Notes: generated by a model from the letters alone, not told the origin. Shown: positions 16,519-26,137, counted from the stretch's first letter. The stretch is DNA of 64,000 nt from Nocardioides sp. GY 10127 (GCF_004919085.1 NZ_STGL01000005.1:310001-374000), one strand, 5' to 3'. Program-made: numbers and translations.

Positions 16519-17477
16519 CCAGCACGAGCTCCGCGGCCGGCGTCCTGCTCGGCCACGCCCGGACGCCCGAGGAGCGCACCGCGGAGGCGTGCCTCCTGCG
16601 CGTCGACGAGTGGCGCGGCCGGGAGGTCCGCTACGCGCCCGTGACCGGCGGGCTGATGAACCTCAACTGGCGCGTCGAGGTGGCGGGGGACGAGACGCCC
16701 TACTTCCTCAAGGTGCCGGGCGCCGGCACCGAGACCATGATCGACCGGGGCAACGCCCACGTGGCGGCCGAGCGGGCCGCGGCGCTGGGGATCAGCCCGC
16801 GCATCGTGCACTTCGACCCGGTCGAGGGCGTCGAGATCATCGAGTTCCTCGAGGGCTACCGCGCCTGCACGAACGGCGACCTCAAGCGGTGGGAGATCGC
16901 CGAGGACGTCCTGCGCCTGCACGACGCCTTCTACTCGATCGAGGCGCTGCCGGTCACCAAGACGATCTTCGACATGGTGGACGAGCACCTCGTCCAGGCG
17001 GCCGAGCTCGGCGCGCCCCTGCCCGCGTGGGCGACCCCGCTGCTGCGGGAGTACGAGGCGGCCAAGGGTGCGTACCTGGCCTCGGGCCTCGACCTCGTCC
17101 CGTGCCACAACGACCCCATGCCGGGCAACTTCCTCATCCACCCCGACCGGCCGATGCGGCTGGTCGACTTCGAGTTCGCCTCCAACAACGAGCGCTCCTA
17201 CGACCTCGCCGTCACGTTCACCGAGTTCTTCTACGACGAGCCCACCGTGCTCGCCTGCGTCGAGGCGACCTACGGCCGAGCCAGCTGGGACGTCGTGGCC
17301 AGGGCCCAGGTCTCCTCCGCGCTCGCGGACGTGAAGTGGGGGCTGTGGGGGTGCGTCAACCACCACCTCAACACCGCCTGGGACTTCGACTACCACAAGT
17401 ACGGCGTCTGGAAGCTCGCCCGCGCGCGGGCGAAGGTCGCCGACCCCCGCTGGGCCTCCTGGCTCCACGCGCTCTGA
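16515..17477 (+). CDS. Choline/ethanolamine kinase-like phosphotransferase (LicA type)
   Basis: The 320-residue protein has the choline-kinase form of the kinase fold. GGLMNLNWRVE (45-55) is the nucleotide loop, K66 in YFLKVPG the ATP lysine, CHNDPMPGNFLI (197-208) the Brenner motif with D200 and N205, and LVDFEFASNNERSYDLA (216-232) the metal site. Such enzymes phosphorylate choline, ethanolamine or similar amino alcohols. Two different small-molecule kinases in a row is unusual. It ends the tightly coupled part of the operon; the HAD gene follows after 133 bp. Confidence 0.8.
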   Translation: MTSTSSAAGVLLGHARTPEERTAEACLLRVDEWRGREVRYAPVTGGLMNLNWRVEVAGDETPYFLKVPGAGTETMIDRGNAHVAAERAAALGISPRIVHFDPVEGVEIIEFLEGYRACTNGDLKRWEIAEDVLRLHDAFYSIEALPVTKTIFDMVDEHLVQAAELGAPLPAWATPLLREYEAAKGAYLASGLDLVPCHNDPMPGNFLIHPDRPMRLVDFEFASNNERSYDLAVTFTEFFYDEPTVLACVEATYGRASWDVVARAQVSSALADVKWGLWGCVNHHLNTAWDFDYHKYGVWKLARARAKVADPRWASWLHAL

Positions 17478-17610
17478 CCGGTCCCCCCGGTCCGTCCTGG
17501 CCCCTCCTGCCCCTCCCGTCCCCGAACGGCGCCACTCGTGCGGCGCCGCCCTCGACCGCGCCCACCCACCACGAGGTGTCCCCCTCACCTCCCGCTCCTG
17601 AAGGCTCCCC

Positions 17611-18270
17611 GTGACCCCTGCTGGCATCCTCTTCGACCTCGACGGCACGCTCATCGACACCGAGGGCTTCTACGTGGAAGCCGGTGAGGAGCTCGTGCGG
17701 GCCGCCGGCCTCGCCTGGTCCGACACCGAGCGGTTCGCCGCGGTCGGCACGGCCGTGGACGACTTCGCCCGCATGGTCGTCGCGACCGGCGTCGACATGG
17801 AGGTCGACGCCATCGTCGACTACGTGGTCGGACGCGTGAACGAGCGGGTCGCGGGCGCCACCCCGTACCGCGAGGGCGCCCTGGAGCTCCTGGCGTCCGT
17901 CCGGGCCAGCGGCATCCCGATGGGGCTGGTGACCATGTCGCACGGGCCGACCGTCGACGCCGTCCTCGCCGACCCCGCCATGCCCGCGTTCGACGTCGTC
18001 GTCACCGGCGACCAGGTGGAGCGAGGCAAGCCCGAGCCGGAGGCCTACCTGCTGGCCACCGAGAGGCTGGGGCTCGCACCGCAGGACTGCATCGTCCTCG
18101 AGGACAGCCACATCGGCCTCGCCTCCGCCCGCGCCGCCGGCGTCCGGACGGTCGCCGTCCCGGTGTACGTGCCGGTCGAGCCGGAGCTCGCGGACGTCCA
18201 CTGGACCGGCCTCGTCGGCCGGACCGTCGAGGACGTGAAGGCCGCCTTCTCCGCGCTCAGCCACTCCTGA
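17611..18270 (+). CDS. HAD-superfamily phosphatase, beta-phosphoglucomutase type
   Basis: The 219-residue HAD hydrolase has motif I DLDGT (9-13; nucleophile D9, acid D11), a helical cap after it, VTMSHGP as motif II, K in ERGKPEPEAY as motif III, and LEDSHIG as motif IV. It dephosphorylates or isomerises a small sugar or polyol phosphate. The start is GTG at 17611. It lies 133 bp after the choline-kinase-like gene on the same strand and probably belongs to the same pathway, where it would act on the product of one of the kinases. Confidence 0.75.
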   Translation: MTPAGILFDLDGTLIDTEGFYVEAGEELVRAAGLAWSDTERFAAVGTAVDDFARMVVATGVDMEVDAIVDYVVGRVNERVAGATPYREGALELLASVRASGIPMGLVTMSHGPTVDAVLADPAMPAFDVVVTGDQVERGKPEPEAYLLATERLGLAPQDCIVLEDSHIGLASARAAGVRTVAVPVYVPVEPELADVHWTGLVGRTVEDVKAAFSALSHS

Positions 18271-18360
18271 GCGACACCGCCGACGACAGGTCCGGGGAGT
18301 TCACACGCCCATGCACCCGCCGACACGCGGCGCGACCACCGACCCCCTAGCGTCGGGGTC

Positions 18361-19401
18361 ATGCTGACCGTCCCCGCCTACGGCGCGTCCGACCCCTCGC
18401 AGCCCCTGCACCCGCTCACCGTGGAGCGCCGCGACCTCGGCCCCCACGACGTCCTCATCGAGATCGGCTTCTCCGGCATCTGCCACTCCGACATCCACAC
18501 CGTCCGCGGTGAGTGGGGCGCCCGCGACTGGCCCATCACGCCCGGCCACGAGATCGCCGGCACCGTCTCGGCCGTGGGCGCCGAGGTCTCCCGGTTCTCC
18601 GTGGGCGACCGGGTCGGCGTCGGCTGCATGGTCGGCTCGTGCGGCACCTGCGTGGCGTGCACCGCCGGCCAGGAGCAGTACTGCAAGGACGTCGTGTTCA
18701 CCTACGGCTCCACCGACGCCGACGGCACCACCACCCAGGGCGGCTACTCCACGCACGTCGTGGTCACCGAGTCGTTCGTGCTCGCCATCCCGGACTCCCT
18801 GCCGCTGGACGCCGCCGCACCGCTGCTCTGCGCCGGCATCACGTCCTACTCGCCGCTGCGCCACTGGAAGGTCGGCGCGGGCAGCCGGGTGGCCGTCGTC
18901 GGCTTCGGCGGCCTGGGCCACATGGGCGTCAAGCTCGCCTCCGCGATGGGCGCGGACGTCACGGTCCTCTCCCAGAGCCTCGCGAAGAAGGACGACAGCC
19001 TGGCGTTCGGCGCGCAGGCCCACCACGCCACGGCGGACCCCGCGACATTCGCGGCGCTGGACAGCTCCTTCGACCTGATCCTCAACACCGTGAGCGCGCC
19101 GCTCGACATGGACGCCTACCTCGGCCTCCTCGCCCTGGACGGGACGCTGGTCAGCGTGGGTCTCCCCCCGCGACCGATCTCCGTCTCCGCGTTCTCGCTG
19201 GTGGGGGCGCGTCGGTCGTGGGCCGGCTCCAACATCGGCGGGATCGCCGAGACCCAGGAGATGCTCGACTTCTGCGGCGAGCACGGCGTCCGCCCCGAGA
19301 TCGAGCTGGTGGGCGCCGCCGACATCAACACCGCCTACGAGCGGGTGCTCGCCTCGGACGTCCGGTACCGGTTCGTCATCGACGCGGCCACCTTCGTCTG
19401 A
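18361..19401 (+). CDS. Zinc-dependent alcohol dehydrogenase (cinnamyl-alcohol type)
   Basis: The 346-residue medium-chain dehydrogenase has catalytic zinc ligands C41, H63, E64 and C157, structural cysteines C94, C97, C100 and C108, and cofactor motif GFGGLG (181-186). [11 protein letters not shown] is typical of the NADP-preferring YahK/cinnamyl-alcohol subfamily that reduces aldehydes. The ATG start is at 18361, 90 bp after the HAD gene; no clear promoter or SD is seen. It may still serve the same pathway. It ends in a strong hairpin at 19435-19477. Confidence 0.88.
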   Translation: MLTVPAYGASDPSQPLHPLTVERRDLGPHDVLIEIGFSGICHSDIHTVRGEWGARDWPITPGHEIAGTVSAVGAEVSRFSVGDRVGVGCMVGSCGTCVACTAGQEQYCKDVVFTYGSTDADGTTTQGGYSTHVVVTESFVLAIPDSLPLDAAAPLLCAGITSYSPLRHWKVGAGSRVAVVGFGGLGHMGVKLASAMGADVTVLSQSLAKKDDSLAFGAQAHHATADPATFAALDSSFDLILNTVSAPLDMDAYLGLLALDGTLVSVGLPPRPISVSAFSLVGARRSWAGSNIGGIAETQEMLDFCGEHGVRPEIELVGAADINTAYERVLASDVRYRFVIDAATFV

Positions 19402-19434
19402 GGCCCCCTTTCGTCCGAGGCCCGCACGCAGGAC

Positions 19435-19477
19435 GACGCCGGCCCGCCCTCGTCGGGGAGGAGGGCGGGCCGGCGTC
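19435..19477. terminator. Strong bidirectional terminator hairpin
   Basis: A perfect 17-bp stem (19435-19451 with 19461-19477) and a nine-base loop separate the convergent alcohol dehydrogenase and amidase genes. No T-run follows on either strand. Confidence 0.75.
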
Positions 19478-19516
19478 GGGCTTGCTCGGGGACCCGACGG
19501 ATCAGGCCCCGAGGGA

Positions 19517-20941
19517 TCACGCCCCGAGGGGCGGCCTCGCGGCGTGCCACGGGCGGGCCCGCTCGAAGTTCGCCGCGGCCCGCAGCACCTCGGCGTCGGC
19601 ACGGTGGCGGCCGGCGAGCTGGATGCCGACCGGGCGACCGTCCGAGGTGAAGCCCGCGGGGAGCGTGATCGCGGGGTTGTTGAACATGTCGTAGGGGTAC
19701 GTGAGCAGCCAGCCCAGGAGCTGCCGCTGGAGGGATGCTCCCTCCAGCCAGTCGGGGGCGAACTGCGTGAGCGGGAAGGCCGCGTCGGTCAGCGTCGGCG
19801 AGACCAGCAGGTCGTACTCGGACATGAAGGACGTGAACAGGTCGTAGTTGAGGCCGCGCTTGGCCTCGGCCACGCCGAACTGGGCGACGGTCTGCTTCTC
19901 CGCCTGGGCGAAGATCTCCAGCAGGTTGTCGTCGAGCTGCCCCTTCCAGGCCGGCCAGTCGGCCAGGTCGTACTCGGTGGCGTAGAGCGGCACCCAGCAC
20001 GCCTCCCACATGGCCTTCTCCAGGTCGTCCCACTCCGGGACGGCCTCGACCACGGTGGCGCCGAGGTCGGCGAACGCGCCCAGCGCCTCGCGGACGATCG
20101 CGTCGACCTCGGGGTCGACGTGCCCGAGCCCGAGGTCGGAGGAGTAGGCGACCTTCCAGCCCTTGATGTCGAGGCCCAGCTGCTCGGTGAAGTAGCCGGG
20201 CGCCGGGGTGGGCAGCGAGAACATGTCGCGCGGGTCGAAGCCCGCCACCTGCTCCAGCATGAGGGCCGCGTCACCGACGGTGCGCGTGAGCGGACCGTGG
20301 AAGACGTTGGTGGTCGACCGGCTGGGCAGCAGGGTGTGCGGGATCGTGCCGAGCGACGGCTTGTAGCCGACCACCCCGCACATGGCGGCGGGAATGCGCA
20401 CGGAGCCCGCGCCGTCCGCTCCCTCGGCCAGCGGCCCGAGGCCGGAGGCGACCGCGGCAGCGGCGCCACCGCTGGACCCGCCGGCAGTCATGCCGTGCGC
20501 CCACGGGTTGTGGGTGGGCCCGTGCAGGTGGCTGTCGGTGCCGCCGTAGTAGCCGCCCTCGGGCGCGTTGGTCAGACCGAGGAAGAGGCCGTCGGCCGCC
20601 TTCATGCGCGCGACGACCACGGCGTCCTTCTCGGCCACCTGGTCCTTGAACGGGGTCATGGCCCCGGTGGCGGGCAGGCCCTCGACGTCCGTGAGGCACT
20701 TGATCGAGTAGGGCACGCCGTGCAGCGGGGCCAGCGGGGCACCCGAGGCCTGCTTGTCGTCCAGCGCCTTGGCGTCGTTGAGGATCTGCTGCGGGTCGAG
20801 GTGCACGAAGGCGTGGATGGTGGGGTCGACCTTCTCGATGCGGTCGATCATGGCGGTCGCCACCTCGGTGGCGGACAGCTCGCCGGCGGCGAGCCTCGGC
20901 GCCAGCTCGGTGGCGCTCATCCAGGCGATCTCGTCGGACAT
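19517..20941 (-). CDS. Amidase (amidase signature family)
   Basis: The 474-residue amide hydrolase has triad residues K81 (PYSIKCLTD), S157 (AGGSSGG) and S180 (DGAGSVRIP). The residue after the catalytic Lys is Cys where most relatives have Asp. It is clearly distinct from the amidase at 14162. ATG at 20941 has AAGGGA upstream, and longer frames running into the symporter gene are rejected. It lies downstream of the SSS symporter on the same strand, but a long hairpin (21062-21103) separates them, so it may have its own promoter in 20942-21060. The symporter could import its substrate. Confidence 0.85.
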   Translation of the reverse strand: MSDEIAWMSATELAPRLAAGELSATEVATAMIDRIEKVDPTIHAFVHLDPQQILNDAKALDDKQASGAPLAPLHGVPYSIKCLTDVEGLPATGAMTPFKDQVAEKDAVVVARMKAADGLFLGLTNAPEGGYYGGTDSHLHGPTHNPWAHGMTAGGSSGGAAAAVASGLGPLAEGADGAGSVRIPAAMCGVVGYKPSLGTIPHTLLPSRSTTNVFHGPLTRTVGDAALMLEQVAGFDPRDMFSLPTPAPGYFTEQLGLDIKGWKVAYSSDLGLGHVDPEVDAIVREALGAFADLGATVVEAVPEWDDLEKAMWEACWVPLYATEYDLADWPAWKGQLDDNLLEIFAQAEKQTVAQFGVAEAKRGLNYDLFTSFMSEYDLLVSPTLTDAAFPLTQFAPDWLEGASLQRQLLGWLLTYPYDMFNNPAITLPAGFTSDGRPVGIQLAGRHRADAEVLRAAANFERARPWHAARPPLGA

Positions 20942-21061
20942 CTGGGTTCCCTTCTCTCGGACGACCCGTCCGTCCGGCGCCCCGGGCGCACTGCGGCTCC
21001 GGGTGCCGTGGGCGGGCGGGGACGGGGTGGTTGAGCCGTGCCACCCGCGGGTGGAACAGCT

Positions 21062-21103
21062 CCGGCCGGGCCCGGACGACGGCACTCGTCCGAACCCGGC
21101 CGG
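21062..21103 (-). terminator. Long hairpin after the symporter gene
   Basis: CCGGCCGGG (21062-21070) pairs with CCCGGCCGG (21095-21103), and the inner CGGACGA (21073-21079) with TCGTCCG (21086-21092). It starts nine bases past the symporter stop and could end or attenuate transcription before the amidase gene. Confidence 0.6.
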
Positions 21104-21111
21104 GGAGGACC

Positions 21112-22629
21112 TCAGACGACGAGGTCGGTGGTGAGGACGGGCTTCTTCTTGCCGGCGGCGACGTCGAAGAACTCGTCCACGCGGGCCTTCTCCTCGTCGG
21201 TGCGACCGGTGATGGCCGAGACGACGAAGAAGAGGACCAGGTTGACCGCCAGGCCGACGATGCCGCCGGTCAGGCTGCCGAGGGCGTGGATGTCGTCGGG
21301 GAAGATCCAGGTCAGCACGGCGGCCGTGGCGAAGCCGCCGACCATGCCGGAGATCGCCCCGTACTTGTTGCCGCCGCGCCAGAAGATGCCGAGGAACAGC
21401 GGGACGGCGAGCTGGACGATGCCCTGGTAGCTCATCTGTGCCAGCAGCTGCATCCGGCTCATGTCGCGGGTGGCGTAGGCGAGCACCGCGGCCAGGATCA
21501 TGAAGACGGCCATGCTGGCCTTCGAGATCCGGGTGAGCTGGGCGTCGCTGAGCTTGCGCTCCTTGCCCTGCACCAGGTCGTTGGCGATCTGGAGGCCGGA
21601 GACCTGGACCGAGGCGTCGATGTGGCCCATGGAGGCCGCGAAGACGATGACGATGGCGAGGCCCAGGAAGAAGGTGCCGCCCCAGTCGTTCATCACCGTG
21701 AACCAGCCGACCTGCGGGTTGTCGGCGGCGAGGCCGGTGCTGGCCACGGCGAGGCCGATGAACATGAGCAGGGTGTAGAAGAGGCCGGAGAGGAACGCCG
21801 TCTGGACGGTGCCCTTCTTGACCGCGCGGACGCCGGAGGCGGTGTAGATCCGCTGGAAGCTGGTGGGCCAGCACAGCGAGCCGATGACGCCGGTGAAGAT
21901 GAGCGCGAAGATGTAGAGCGGGCCGTAGGTGCCCCCGTCGCCCGGCATCTTCAGGTAGTCGCCGGCCACGTTGCTGACGTCGGTGATGGAGATGGGGCTG
22001 CCGCCGACGCCGAGCATCATGAGGACGGCGATGAGCGCGGTGCCGCCGTAGGCCACGATGCTCTGGAAGACGTCGGTCAGGATCAGGCCGCGCATGCCCA
22101 TCTTCACCGTCCAGAACTGGCGGATGACGATGGCGGCGAGCCCGATGAACAGGGACGTCTTGATGCCCCAGTGACCGTCACCGGCGTAGTCGAACAGCGT
22201 GCCCAGCGCCTGCATGCCCAGGATCACCCACGGGAACAGGGAGACGACGCCGATGAAGCTGGCGATCTTCTTGGCCCAGTCGGAGTCGAACCGGAGACCG
22301 ATGAGGTCGGGCTGGGTGCGCAGGTCGTAGACCGAGCCCCAGCGCCAGGCCCGGGTCGCCATGAAGTACATCGTGGCCACGCCCACGATCGAGTAGGCCA
22401 GGCCGTAGAGGCCGAAGACGCCCGAGCCGGCCGCGAGGCCGAAGAAGGCGGTCCAGGTGGAGCCCGGCCACCAGGAGTTGATGTACGAGGCGGCGATGTA
22501 GATCGGCCCGTAGCTCCGGTTGCCGACCGCGTACTCCTCGAAGTTCGGGTGGTCGGTCTTCTGGGTGACGTAGAGGATGCCCACGACCACCGCGTAGAAG
22601 ACCAGCAGCATGCCCATCATCAGGATCAT
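21112..22629 (-). CDS. Sodium:solute symporter (SSS family)
   Basis: The 505-residue inner-membrane protein has about thirteen transmembrane segments and belongs to the SSS family, which uses the sodium gradient to import organic solutes such as pantothenate, proline or carboxylates. SYINSWWPGSTWTAFFGLAAG and MRGLILTDVFQSIVAYGG are typical family segments. The ATG start at 22629 overlaps the stop of the small upstream gene (ATGA). The substrate is not evident, but the neighbouring amidase and nitrilases make an amide or carboxylate plausible. Confidence 0.85.
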   Translation of the reverse strand: MILMMGMLLVFYAVVVGILYVTQKTDHPNFEEYAVGNRSYGPIYIAASYINSWWPGSTWTAFFGLAAGSGVFGLYGLAYSIVGVATMYFMATRAWRWGSVYDLRTQPDLIGLRFDSDWAKKIASFIGVVSLFPWVILGMQALGTLFDYAGDGHWGIKTSLFIGLAAIVIRQFWTVKMGMRGLILTDVFQSIVAYGGTALIAVLMMLGVGGSPISITDVSNVAGDYLKMPGDGGTYGPLYIFALIFTGVIGSLCWPTSFQRIYTASGVRAVKKGTVQTAFLSGLFYTLLMFIGLAVASTGLAADNPQVGWFTVMNDWGGTFFLGLAIVIVFAASMGHIDASVQVSGLQIANDLVQGKERKLSDAQLTRISKASMAVFMILAAVLAYATRDMSRMQLLAQMSYQGIVQLAVPLFLGIFWRGGNKYGAISGMVGGFATAAVLTWIFPDDIHALGSLTGGIVGLAVNLVLFFVVSAITGRTDEEKARVDEFFDVAAGKKKPVLTTDLVV

Positions 22630-22880
22630 GCGGAGACCTCCTCGTCGAACTCACCACGGATGCGCTCGGCGTTGTAGAGACCGACGAGGGCGGCGCACAC
22701 GAGCAGCCACACGAAGATCCAGTAGCCGATGGCCCACGGGATGCCGAGGACCTTGACGTCGGAGCCGGAGGCCCACAGGTACAGGGGCGGGAACAGTGCC
22801 ATCAGCGCGGCGACTGCGTAGATGCCCCCGAAGATGACGTTGATCGTCTTCTTCGAGAGGCCGAGCACAAGGTCTTTCAT
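22626..22880 (-). CDS. Small symporter subunit (DUF3311-like)
   Basis: The 84-residue protein has two transmembrane segments (about 13-33 and 48-70) and the LFPPLYLW...LGIPWAIGYW pattern of DUF3311. These small proteins are commonly encoded directly before SSS symporters and are thought to be accessory subunits. ATG at 22880 with GGAAGG upstream is preferred over the longer frame to 23012, whose N-terminal part is polar and lies in the promoter region. It overlaps the symporter gene by ATGA. Confidence 0.75.
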   Translation of the reverse strand: MKDLVLGLSKKTINVIFGGIYAVAALMALFPPLYLWASGSDVKVLGIPWAIGYWIFVWLLVCAALVGLYNAERIRGEFDEEVSA

Positions 22881-23049
22881 CGGAGGCCTTCCAGGGGAGC
22901 GCGGAGAGTCAGCGACGCTCACTCTGGGCGGCAACCATTTCTGGTCCGACGATGCAGCGGTAAAGGGTGGGTTTCGGCTCAGGCCCTTTCGGAAATGGAC
23001 CCGTTTTGTCAACCTTTTGGTCGTGCCTCAGGTCACGCAGCGAGGGCCC

Positions 23050-23832
23050 TCAGCGGCCCAGCCGGGCGACCTCGACGTTCCGGTCCCGCTCGCGGGCGGC
23101 GTCGACCGCCCCGGCGGGCAGGTCGACCACCACCTGGCCGGGGGCGGGGCCGAGCTCGGCGAGGACGGTGCCGTCGGGCGCGCACGCCAGGCTCGTGCCC
23201 GTCGAGACGGGGGCCGCCTGGCAGACGCCGACCACGTGGCACACGTTCTCGATGGCGCGGGCGGCCAGGAGCGTCCGCCACTGGGCGACCTTGGTGGGCC
23301 CGGGCACCCACGCGGACGGCGCGACGACCAGGCGGGCGCCCGCCCGCACCAGCCCTCGCGCGACCTCCGGGAAGCGCAGGTCGTAGCAGACCAGGAAGCC
23401 GACCGGCGTCCCCTCGAGGTCCACGACGTGCGGGGTCAGGTCCTCGGCCGGGCGGATGGAGCGCGACTCGGCGTAGCCGTAGGCGTCGAAGAGCTGCGCC
23501 TTGCGCCAGCGGCCGAGCAGCGAGCCGTCGCGACCGAGGAGCGCGACGGTGTTCCACGGCCGCCGCTCGTCGGAGCGCTCGACCACCCCGAGGGCGACGT
23601 TGACGCCGTGCTCGGCCGCGAGCGCCCCGACGGCCCGCACGAAGGGGCCGTCGAGGGGCTCGGCGACGTCGGCGAAGGTCTCGTCGACGACCGGCTTGTC
23701 GTACATGGCGAACTCAGGCAGGACCAGGAGGTCCGCCCCGTCCTCGGCCGCGCGCGCGACCCGCTCCGCCACCGACGCGAGGTTCGCCCCCACGTCGGCG
23801 AGGGAGCCGAGCTGGCCCAGGGCCACGCGCAC
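23050..23832 (-). CDS. Nitrilase-superfamily carbon-nitrogen hydrolase
   Basis: The 260-residue cytosolic hydrolase has the Glu-Lys-Cys triad: E40 in LLVLPEF, K111 in RWRKAQLF and C149 in FLVCYDLRFPE. The length fits small amidase branches of the superfamily (omega-amidase or deaminated-glutathione amidase type), which open amide bonds and not nitriles. GTG at 23832 starts 11 bp after the permease stop. It is the last gene of the nitrilase-permease-nitrilase operon. Confidence 0.82.
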   Translation of the reverse strand: MRVALGQLGSLADVGANLASVAERVARAAEDGADLLVLPEFAMYDKPVVDETFADVAEPLDGPFVRAVGALAAEHGVNVALGVVERSDERRPWNTVALLGRDGSLLGRWRKAQLFDAYGYAESRSIRPAEDLTPHVVDLEGTPVGFLVCYDLRFPEVARGLVRAGARLVVAPSAWVPGPTKVAQWRTLLAARAIENVCHVVGVCQAAPVSTGTSLACAPDGTVLAELGPAPGQVVVDLPAGAVDAARERDRNVEVARLGR

Positions 23833-23843
23833 GGCCGGCCGCC

Positions 23844-25205
23844 TCAGACCGCGCTCGTGACGACCGGGTCGGCCGTCTCGTCCACCGCGAGCTCCGGCGG
23901 CTGACGGCGGAACCCGCGCGTGAGGACGCCGAGCAGCACGACCCCGACCGCGAGCCAGATCAGGCCGAGGCGCACCGCGTGGGCGTCGAGCTGGAGCAGC
24001 AGGTAGACGGTGACGACCGCGCCGAGGACCGGCGAGACGACGTGGCTCCACGGGTTGAGCCGCACCCCGGCCCGCCGCTGGGAGACGTAGTGGAACAGCA
24101 CCGAGACGTTGACCATCGTGAAGGCGACGAACGCGCCGAAGTTGATGAAGGACGTCGAGGTGGCCACGTCGAGGAAGAGCGCCAGCAGGCCGACGACACC
24201 GGTGACCACGAGGGCCGCGACGGGGGTGGAGAACCGGCCGCTCAGGGTGCCGAACACGCGGCGGGGCAGCACCCCGTCGCGTCCCATCGCGAACATGAGC
24301 CGCGAGGCGGAGGCCTGGGCCGCGAGGCCCGAGGTGAACTGGGCGATCACCAGGGCGGCGAGGAAGAGGGCGCCGAAGAGGCTGCCGCCGATGGTGATCG
24401 CGATGTCGTAGGCGGCGGACGAGGAGTCGACGAACGTGCCGCCCGGGTGGACGAGCTGGGTCACGTAGGAGACGACCACGAAGATGCCGCCGCCGATGAG
24501 GGCCACGAGGAGGATCGCGCGGGGCACCGTGCGCTGCGGGTCGACGGTCTCCTCGGTGAACGTGGTGACGGCGTCGAAGCCGAGGAAGCAGTAGGCGGCC
24601 ACCGCGGCGCCGGCCGTGACGCCGGAGAACGTGGCGCCCGACCCGCCGAACGGCGCGAGGCTGAACAGGGCGGAGCCGCCGCCGTGGCCCAGCACGTGGG
24701 CCAGGCAGAGGACGACGAACAGCACGATGACCAGCAGCTGGAAGGCCATGAGCACGAAGTTGGCGCGGTCGGCGACCTTGAGGCCGATCACGTTGAGCGC
24801 CGTCGTCACGACGATGTACGCGACCACCCACACGCCCACCGGCACGCCCGGGAACTGGGCGTTGAGGTAGGCGGCGCCGATGAGCCAGATGACCATCGGG
24901 AGGAACAGGTAGTCCAGGAGCACCGCCCAGCCGACGAGGAAGCCCACGCGGCCGTCGATGGTCCGGCGGACGTAGGTGTAGGCGGAGCCGGCCACCGGGT
25001 GGGCGGCGGCCATCCGGCCGTAGCTGATGGCCGTGAAGACCATCGCCACGAGGGCGACGAGGTAGGCGCTGGCGCTGGCGCCCGCGGTGATCTCGGCGAC
25101 GACGCCGAAGATCCCCAGGACGATCAGCGGGGTCATGTAGGCCAGGCCCAGCAGGACCAGGGACCGCAGCCCCAGGGTGCGGACCAGGTGGGTGGACGTG
25201 CTCAC
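23844..25205 (-). CDS. APC-family amino acid/polyamine permease
   Basis: The 453-residue inner-membrane permease has about twelve transmembrane segments, of the APC superfamily. GLAYMTPLIVLGIFGVV at the N-terminus and FLGFDAVTTFTEETVDP in the middle are typical of the amino acid/putrescine group (PuuP-like). The GTG start at 25205 overlaps the stop of the upstream nitrilase (GTGA). Between two carbon-nitrogen hydrolases, it probably imports an amine or amide that they degrade. Confidence 0.85.
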   Translation of the reverse strand: MSTSTHLVRTLGLRSLVLLGLAYMTPLIVLGIFGVVAEITAGASASAYLVALVAMVFTAISYGRMAAAHPVAGSAYTYVRRTIDGRVGFLVGWAVLLDYLFLPMVIWLIGAAYLNAQFPGVPVGVWVVAYIVVTTALNVIGLKVADRANFVLMAFQLLVIVLFVVLCLAHVLGHGGGSALFSLAPFGGSGATFSGVTAGAAVAAYCFLGFDAVTTFTEETVDPQRTVPRAILLVALIGGGIFVVVSYVTQLVHPGGTFVDSSSAAYDIAITIGGSLFGALFLAALVIAQFTSGLAAQASASRLMFAMGRDGVLPRRVFGTLSGRFSTPVAALVVTGVVGLLALFLDVATSTSFINFGAFVAFTMVNVSVLFHYVSQRRAGVRLNPWSHVVSPVLGAVVTVYLLLQLDAHAVRLGLIWLAVGVVLLGVLTRGFRRQPPELAVDETADPVVTSAV

Positions 25206-26137
25206 TGCTGGATCTCCTCGAGGTGGGTGGGGCGGGACCGGGTGCCGTCGACCGTGGCGGAGGCGGCGGGTTCCCAGGTGGCCGGGTCGATGCGCCCGGA
25301 GTAGAGGGGGAGCGCGAGGGGCGCGTCGTCGGGCAGGAACTGCGACCAGACGCGGTTGGTGCCCGCCGTCCCGACCTCGTGCACGCGGGTCACGTGGTCG
25401 AGGTCGAGGTCCACGACGAGGACGCCGGGCTCGGCGTCCGTGGTCTCGGCGAGCACCTCGCCCTCGGGGTCGACGACGAGGCTGAGGCCGCGGCCCAGGG
25501 GCCCGGCGCAGTTGACGCTCACGGTGAAGACCTGGTTGACGATCGAGGTGGAGCGGGCCAGGACGAGCTCCTGCGCGCGGTCGGGCGTCGTCGTCTGGAC
25601 GACGTTGAGCACCACCTCGGCGCCCGCCCAGGCCAGGTGGCGGGCGACCTCCGGGAACCAGGAGTCGTAGCAGATGGAGAGGCCCACCCGGCCGACCCCG
25701 GGCAGGTCGGCGACGACGAACCGGTCGCCGGGCGTGAACGGCTCGTAGGGCCGCCAGGGGAAGATCTTGCGGTAGGACGCCACGAGCTCGCCGTCCGGCG
25801 AGAGCAGGACCGCGGTGTTGAAGAGCTCGCCGTCCTCGCCCCGCTCGCAGAGGCTGCCGGGCAGCAGCCACACGCCCAGGCGGCGGGCTACCTCGCGCAG
25901 GCCGGTGACCAGCGGGCCGTCGAGCGGCTCGGAGGCGTCGCGGAACGCGGCCGTCCGGGCCTCGCCCTCCAGCCCGCCGACGCCGCACAGGTGCATCTCG
26001 GGGAAGACGAGGAGCTGGTGCTCGACGTCGGCGTCCACGAGCGGGCGGGCCTGGGCCTCGAGCGCGTCGAGGGCCTCGGCCGGCGAGCCGATCGGGAGCG
26101 GGGCCGCCTGGACGGCGGTGACACGGAGCTGGCGCAA
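25202..26137 (-). CDS. Nitrilase-superfamily carbon-nitrogen hydrolase
   Basis: The 311-residue hydrolase has triad E47 (LLVFPEMHL), K124 (SYRKIFPW) and C156 (LSICYDSWFPE). RKIFPWRPYEPFTPG is close to aliphatic-amidase or N-carbamoylase-like branches. It differs from the second nitrilase in this operon and is about 50 residues longer. The start is uncertain: TTG at 26137 has AGAGGT nine bases upstream, while the longer frame to 26797 would run through the divergent regulator gene. It is the first gene of the three-gene operon. Confidence 0.78.
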   Translation of the reverse strand: MRQLRVTAVQAAPLPIGSPAEALDALEAQARPLVDADVEHQLLVFPEMHLCGVGGLEGEARTAAFRDASEPLDGPLVTGLREVARRLGVWLLPGSLCERGEDGELFNTAVLLSPDGELVASYRKIFPWRPYEPFTPGDRFVVADLPGVGRVGLSICYDSWFPEVARHLAWAGAEVVLNVVQTTTPDRAQELVLARSTSIVNQVFTVSVNCAGPLGRGLSLVVDPEGEVLAETTDAEPGVLVVDLDLDHVTRVHEVGTAGTNRVWSQFLPDDAPLALPLYSGRIDPATWEPAASATVDGTRSRPTHLEEIQQ

